Assembly (NCBI RefSeq): GCF_900009145.1
Contig: NZ_LN889764.1
Span: forward strand, 112,528-176,527
Direction: 5' to 3'
Length of the DNA stretch: 64,000 bases
Source of the DNA: Planktothrix tepida PCC 9214
GTDB lineage: Bacteria > Cyanobacteriota > Cyanobacteriia > Cyanobacteriales > Microcoleaceae
Position numbers and translations under genes: made by a program. Below are positions 62,356 through 64,000 of the stretch, piece after piece. Within the stretch, counting starts at the first letter, position 1; each line of letters opens with the position of its first letter. A model generated the notes under the pieces. The model was given only the letters and a program-made list of their open reading frames with translations. It was not told the DNA's origin and searched no databases.

Positions 62356-63582
62356 ATGGATGACATGACAAAAATAACTCGGACGATTAAATTGAAATTC
62401 GTGGATCTCAACCGTTGTAAAGCTCAGGTGTTTGAGCAAATGACGGCAGAAAACACACGGGTTGCCAACAAGCTGTTGTCATTGCCGATTAAAGAACGGC
62501 GTAAAATGACAACAGCTAAAATTATGTCCGAGTTAAAATCTGCCCTTGTTAACCAAGTAATCCGACATACCACATCACCCACAGGTCGTAAAACCAAACA
62601 ATATAAAGTTCTTCCTGTGGAAGTTAACAACCAAAACTGGAAGTTAACCCTAAAAGGGAATACTTATTCAATTAGTTTTCCAACCCTTAAAGGTGAAAAA
62701 AGAATTCCCATTGAAGTTGCATCTCCCCATTGGCAACCTGTTTTAGACGGATTGTTAGAGGGAACAATTCAAGGGGGTTCTTTTAAATTAATTAAACATC
62801 GAAATAAGTGGTATGCCTATCTGTCAATTACTGAGGATGTTCCAGAAGTTAAGACGGAGAAAAGATTAGGATGTGACCGAGGACAGAATAATTTAGCGGT
62901 AGTTGCACCTAAACAGGGTTTTGGTAAGTTCTTTAATGGTCAAAGCGTTAAGCATCGGAGACGTTATTTTCAACAACGAAGAAAACAACTTCAAGAAGCT
63001 AAAAAGTTTCGAGCATTAAAGAAATGGGACAAAAAAGAACGACGATGGATGGATGCAATCAATCATACAATCAGCCGTCGAATTGTTCGTTTTGCCGAAT
63101 ACCATAATGCTGATGTTGTTATTGAGGATTTAGAAGGATGTCGAAGCACAATGAAACAGAGCCAAAAATCTCGTTCTGATTCCGGTGAATCTCGACATAA
63201 TTGGTCTTATTATTCTTTGGAACAGAAACTTAATTATAAGTTGGCTCTTAAAGGATTGAAATTAATTAAAAGACCTGCGCCATACACTTCCAAATCCTGT
63301 TCAACCTGTGGTTTTATTGGTAAAAGAAATCGACATGATTTCAATTGCCCTAATGGTCACTACCATAACTCTGATTTGAATGCTGCGAAAAACCTAGCTC
63401 AATGGGACGGTTTTTCTTGTCAGTTAGACCTACAGAGAGATGCTTCTGTAATGGATTCATCCGGTTTAACTGATGGGGTGCTTGGCACACCCCTGAACTC
63501 GGTGAATACAGTCAAACAAGAGTATATTCAACTGTCTCTGCTTGACTGGACTAGATACGAGAATCCCACCCCTTTAGCGTAG
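62356..63582 (+). CDS. tnpB: IS605-family TnpB (RNA-guided nuclease, Fanzor/Cas12 ancestor)
   Basis: A 408-aa TnpB: N-terminal wedge/REC region (ITRTIKLKFVDLNRCKAQVF), RuvC residues D174 (LGCDRGQNNLAVV), E257 (VVIEDLEG) and D340 (HNSDLNAAKNL), and a zinc motif CSTCGF...FNCPNGH in which the fourth ligand appears to be His, not Cys. The start is taken at MDDMTKITRT; ATG at 62365 is also possible. The stop lies inside the right-end hairpin, where the guide (omega) RNA is expected to end. Appears catalytically intact. Confidence 0.94.
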   Translation: MDDMTKITRTIKLKFVDLNRCKAQVFEQMTAENTRVANKLLSLPIKERRKMTTAKIMSELKSALVNQVIRHTTSPTGRKTKQYKVLPVEVNNQNWKLTLKGNTYSISFPTLKGEKRIPIEVASPHWQPVLDGLLEGTIQGGSFKLIKHRNKWYAYLSITEDVPEVKTEKRLGCDRGQNNLAVVAPKQGFGKFFNGQSVKHRRRYFQQRRKQLQEAKKFRALKKWDKKERRWMDAINHTISRRIVRFAEYHNADVVIEDLEGCRSTMKQSQKSRSDSGESRHNWSYYSLEQKLNYKLALKGLKLIKRPAPYTSKSCSTCGFIGKRNRHDFNCPNGHYHNSDLNAAKNLAQWDGFSCQLDLQRDASVMDSSGLTDGVLGTPLNSVNTVKQEYIQLSLLDWTRYENPTPLA

Positions 63583-63622
63583 CGCAGGGGTGGGAGTGTC
63601 AACACAGATACTTTAGAACGGA
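63450..63622 (+). ncRNA. predicted omega RNA (TnpB guide RNA) spanning tnpB 3' end and right end
   Basis: In characterised IS200/IS605 elements the guide RNA scaffold comes from the 3' end of tnpB plus the right-end hairpin, and the guide is the flanking host DNA. By position the scaffold here ends at TCAA (63602) and the guide begins CACAGATACTTTAGAA at 63603. The 5' limit is a guess. Inferred from family knowledge, not seen directly. Confidence 0.5.
63565..63594. repeat. right-end hairpin of IS element
   Basis: A perfect 8-bp stem CCCACCCC/GGGGTGGG with a 14-nt loop, four bases before the terminal TCAA. The right-end TnpA-binding structure and probable end of the guide RNA scaffold. Confidence 0.88.
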
Positions 63623-63996
63623 TTAAAAACAGTAAAGCAGTTAATCGCTATTGTAATGGTGTGGAAATTTTATATAACCAAGATGGGGGTGCAAGGTTAG
63701 GGTATACTATTTTTGGTGTTAATGGAGTTGCTTCTACTTTGACCGCATCCACTTCCAGACATTATGAACGATATCAAATTGGGAATAAATTTAGACGATT
63801 AACGCCGATAGAATATGCACGTTTAATGGGTTTTCCTGACAATTGGTGTCGAGTTGCTAAAATTTACGATCAATATGCTTTATTTGGTAATGCTGTTGTT
63901 ACCATTTGTATTGAATGGATTTGTCAAAGAATTGGGCAAAAAAATATAATAATCACACCTAAAAAATATCAACAACTCAGTTTATTTACTAGCTAA
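63603..63996 (+). pseudogene. DNA (cytosine-5-)-methyltransferase, C-terminal part
   Basis: The continuation of the gene begun at 61069. From the junction codon it reads T-D-T-L-E-R-I-K, then the end of the target recognition region, motif IX/X sequence (YQIGNKFRRLTPIEYARLMG, FPDNW, QYALFGNAVVTICIEWICQR) and stop at 63994-63996. It lacks its own start and catalytic motifs. It is in frame with the N-terminal part once 61851-63602 is removed. Confidence 0.92.
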
Positions 63997-64000
63997 ACCC

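Larger units (their letters stand above)
61851..63602. mobile_element. IS200/IS605-family insertion sequence (IS608-like)
   Basis: A 1752-bp element inserted immediately 3' of TTAC (61847-61850) and ending in TCAA (63599-63602), the cleavage tetranucleotides known for IS608. It has no terminal inverted repeats and no target duplication, as expected. The left end has hairpin CCCACG-(9 nt)-CGTGGG (61868-61888) and the right end hairpin CCCACCCC-(14 nt)-GGGGTGGG (63565-63594). It encodes divergent tnpA and tnpB. Boundaries are supported independently by exact restoration of the methyltransferase frame. Confidence 0.93.

Noticed and set aside
61069-63996. Complete restriction-modification system
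   Set aside because: No restriction endonuclease gene is visible; the window ends 4 bp after the methylase, so a partner could only lie outside.

Overview
The window is chromosomal DNA of a phycobilisome-containing cyanobacterium, probably a filamentous member of the Oscillatoriales close to Planktothrix. Evidence: an allophycocyanin alpha-B (ApcD) gene, two cyanobacterial AbrB-type regulators, many cyanobacteria-only DUF families (DUF3119, DUF2358, DUF760, DUF938), frequent HIP1 octamers (GCGATCGC), AT-leaning codon use, and many heptanucleotide tandem repeats (STRR-like) between genes. The genus is an inference from the style of the interspersed repeats.

Layout. 0-2 kb: tRNA-Leu(CAG), a SpoU-type RNA methyltransferase and two small conserved genes. 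2-9 kb: a very large hybrid sensor protein, translationally coupled to a REC-GGDEF-EAL protein, then hisH. 9-14 kb: a membrane protein, dapB and a CHASE2-GGDEF-EAL protein. 14-16 kb: a two-gene AAA ATPase + Toprim-like (DUF4276) module resembling OLD/PARIS-type defence. 16-28 kb: an ActP-type symporter pair, a methyltransferase, a RodZ-like protein, a CapA lipoprotein, an orphan ABC ATPase, an unusual GIY-YIG/coiled-coil/DnaX-tail protein, a methylglyoxal synthase-like/lipid kinase fusion and ruvB. 28-34 kb: a small frameshifted gene, a HEAT-repeat/dual-specificity phosphatase fusion, apcD, rlmD, uspA and lpxD. 34-40 kb: two cyAbrB paralogues around a CPBP protease and a radical SAM protein, then yjbQ, DUF2358, DUF760 and a DHH phosphoesterase. 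40-42 kb: a HicBA toxin-antitoxin pair followed by a tandem array of ~95-bp units that each end in an intrinsic terminator. 42-49.5 kb: an RNase D-like protein, a CAP lipoprotein, two orphan genes, trpB, and a kinase-GUN4 fusion. 49.6-53.3 kb: a GC-richer block with an atypical response regulator, a membrane protein and two short-chain dehydrogenases, one strikingly like 7-alpha-hydroxysteroid dehydrogenase. 53-60 kb: Uma2, a pseudokinase-WD40 protein, msrP, an antitoxin with a destroyed toxin partner, and an MlaE permease. 60-64 kb: a broken ELWxxDGT-type gene, a fasciclin protein and a cytosine-5 DNA methyltransferase split by an IS200/IS605 (IS608-like) element.

Themes. Cyclic-di-GMP signalling is prominent (two GGDEF-EAL proteins plus a sensor). 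Several signalling proteins have lost canonical catalytic residues: the hybrid kinase lacks its ATP-binding boxes and a receiver Asp, the response regulator at 50 kb has Glu for Asp, and the WD40 kinase lacks the glycine loop, HRD Arg and DFG Gly. The most striking observation is the mobile element at 61851-63602. It lies between a TTAC target and a TCAA right end, and removing exactly that segment rejoins the methyltransferase reading frame. The element therefore looks like a reversible switch on a DNA methylase, and the TnpB guide would be predicted to match the healed locus.
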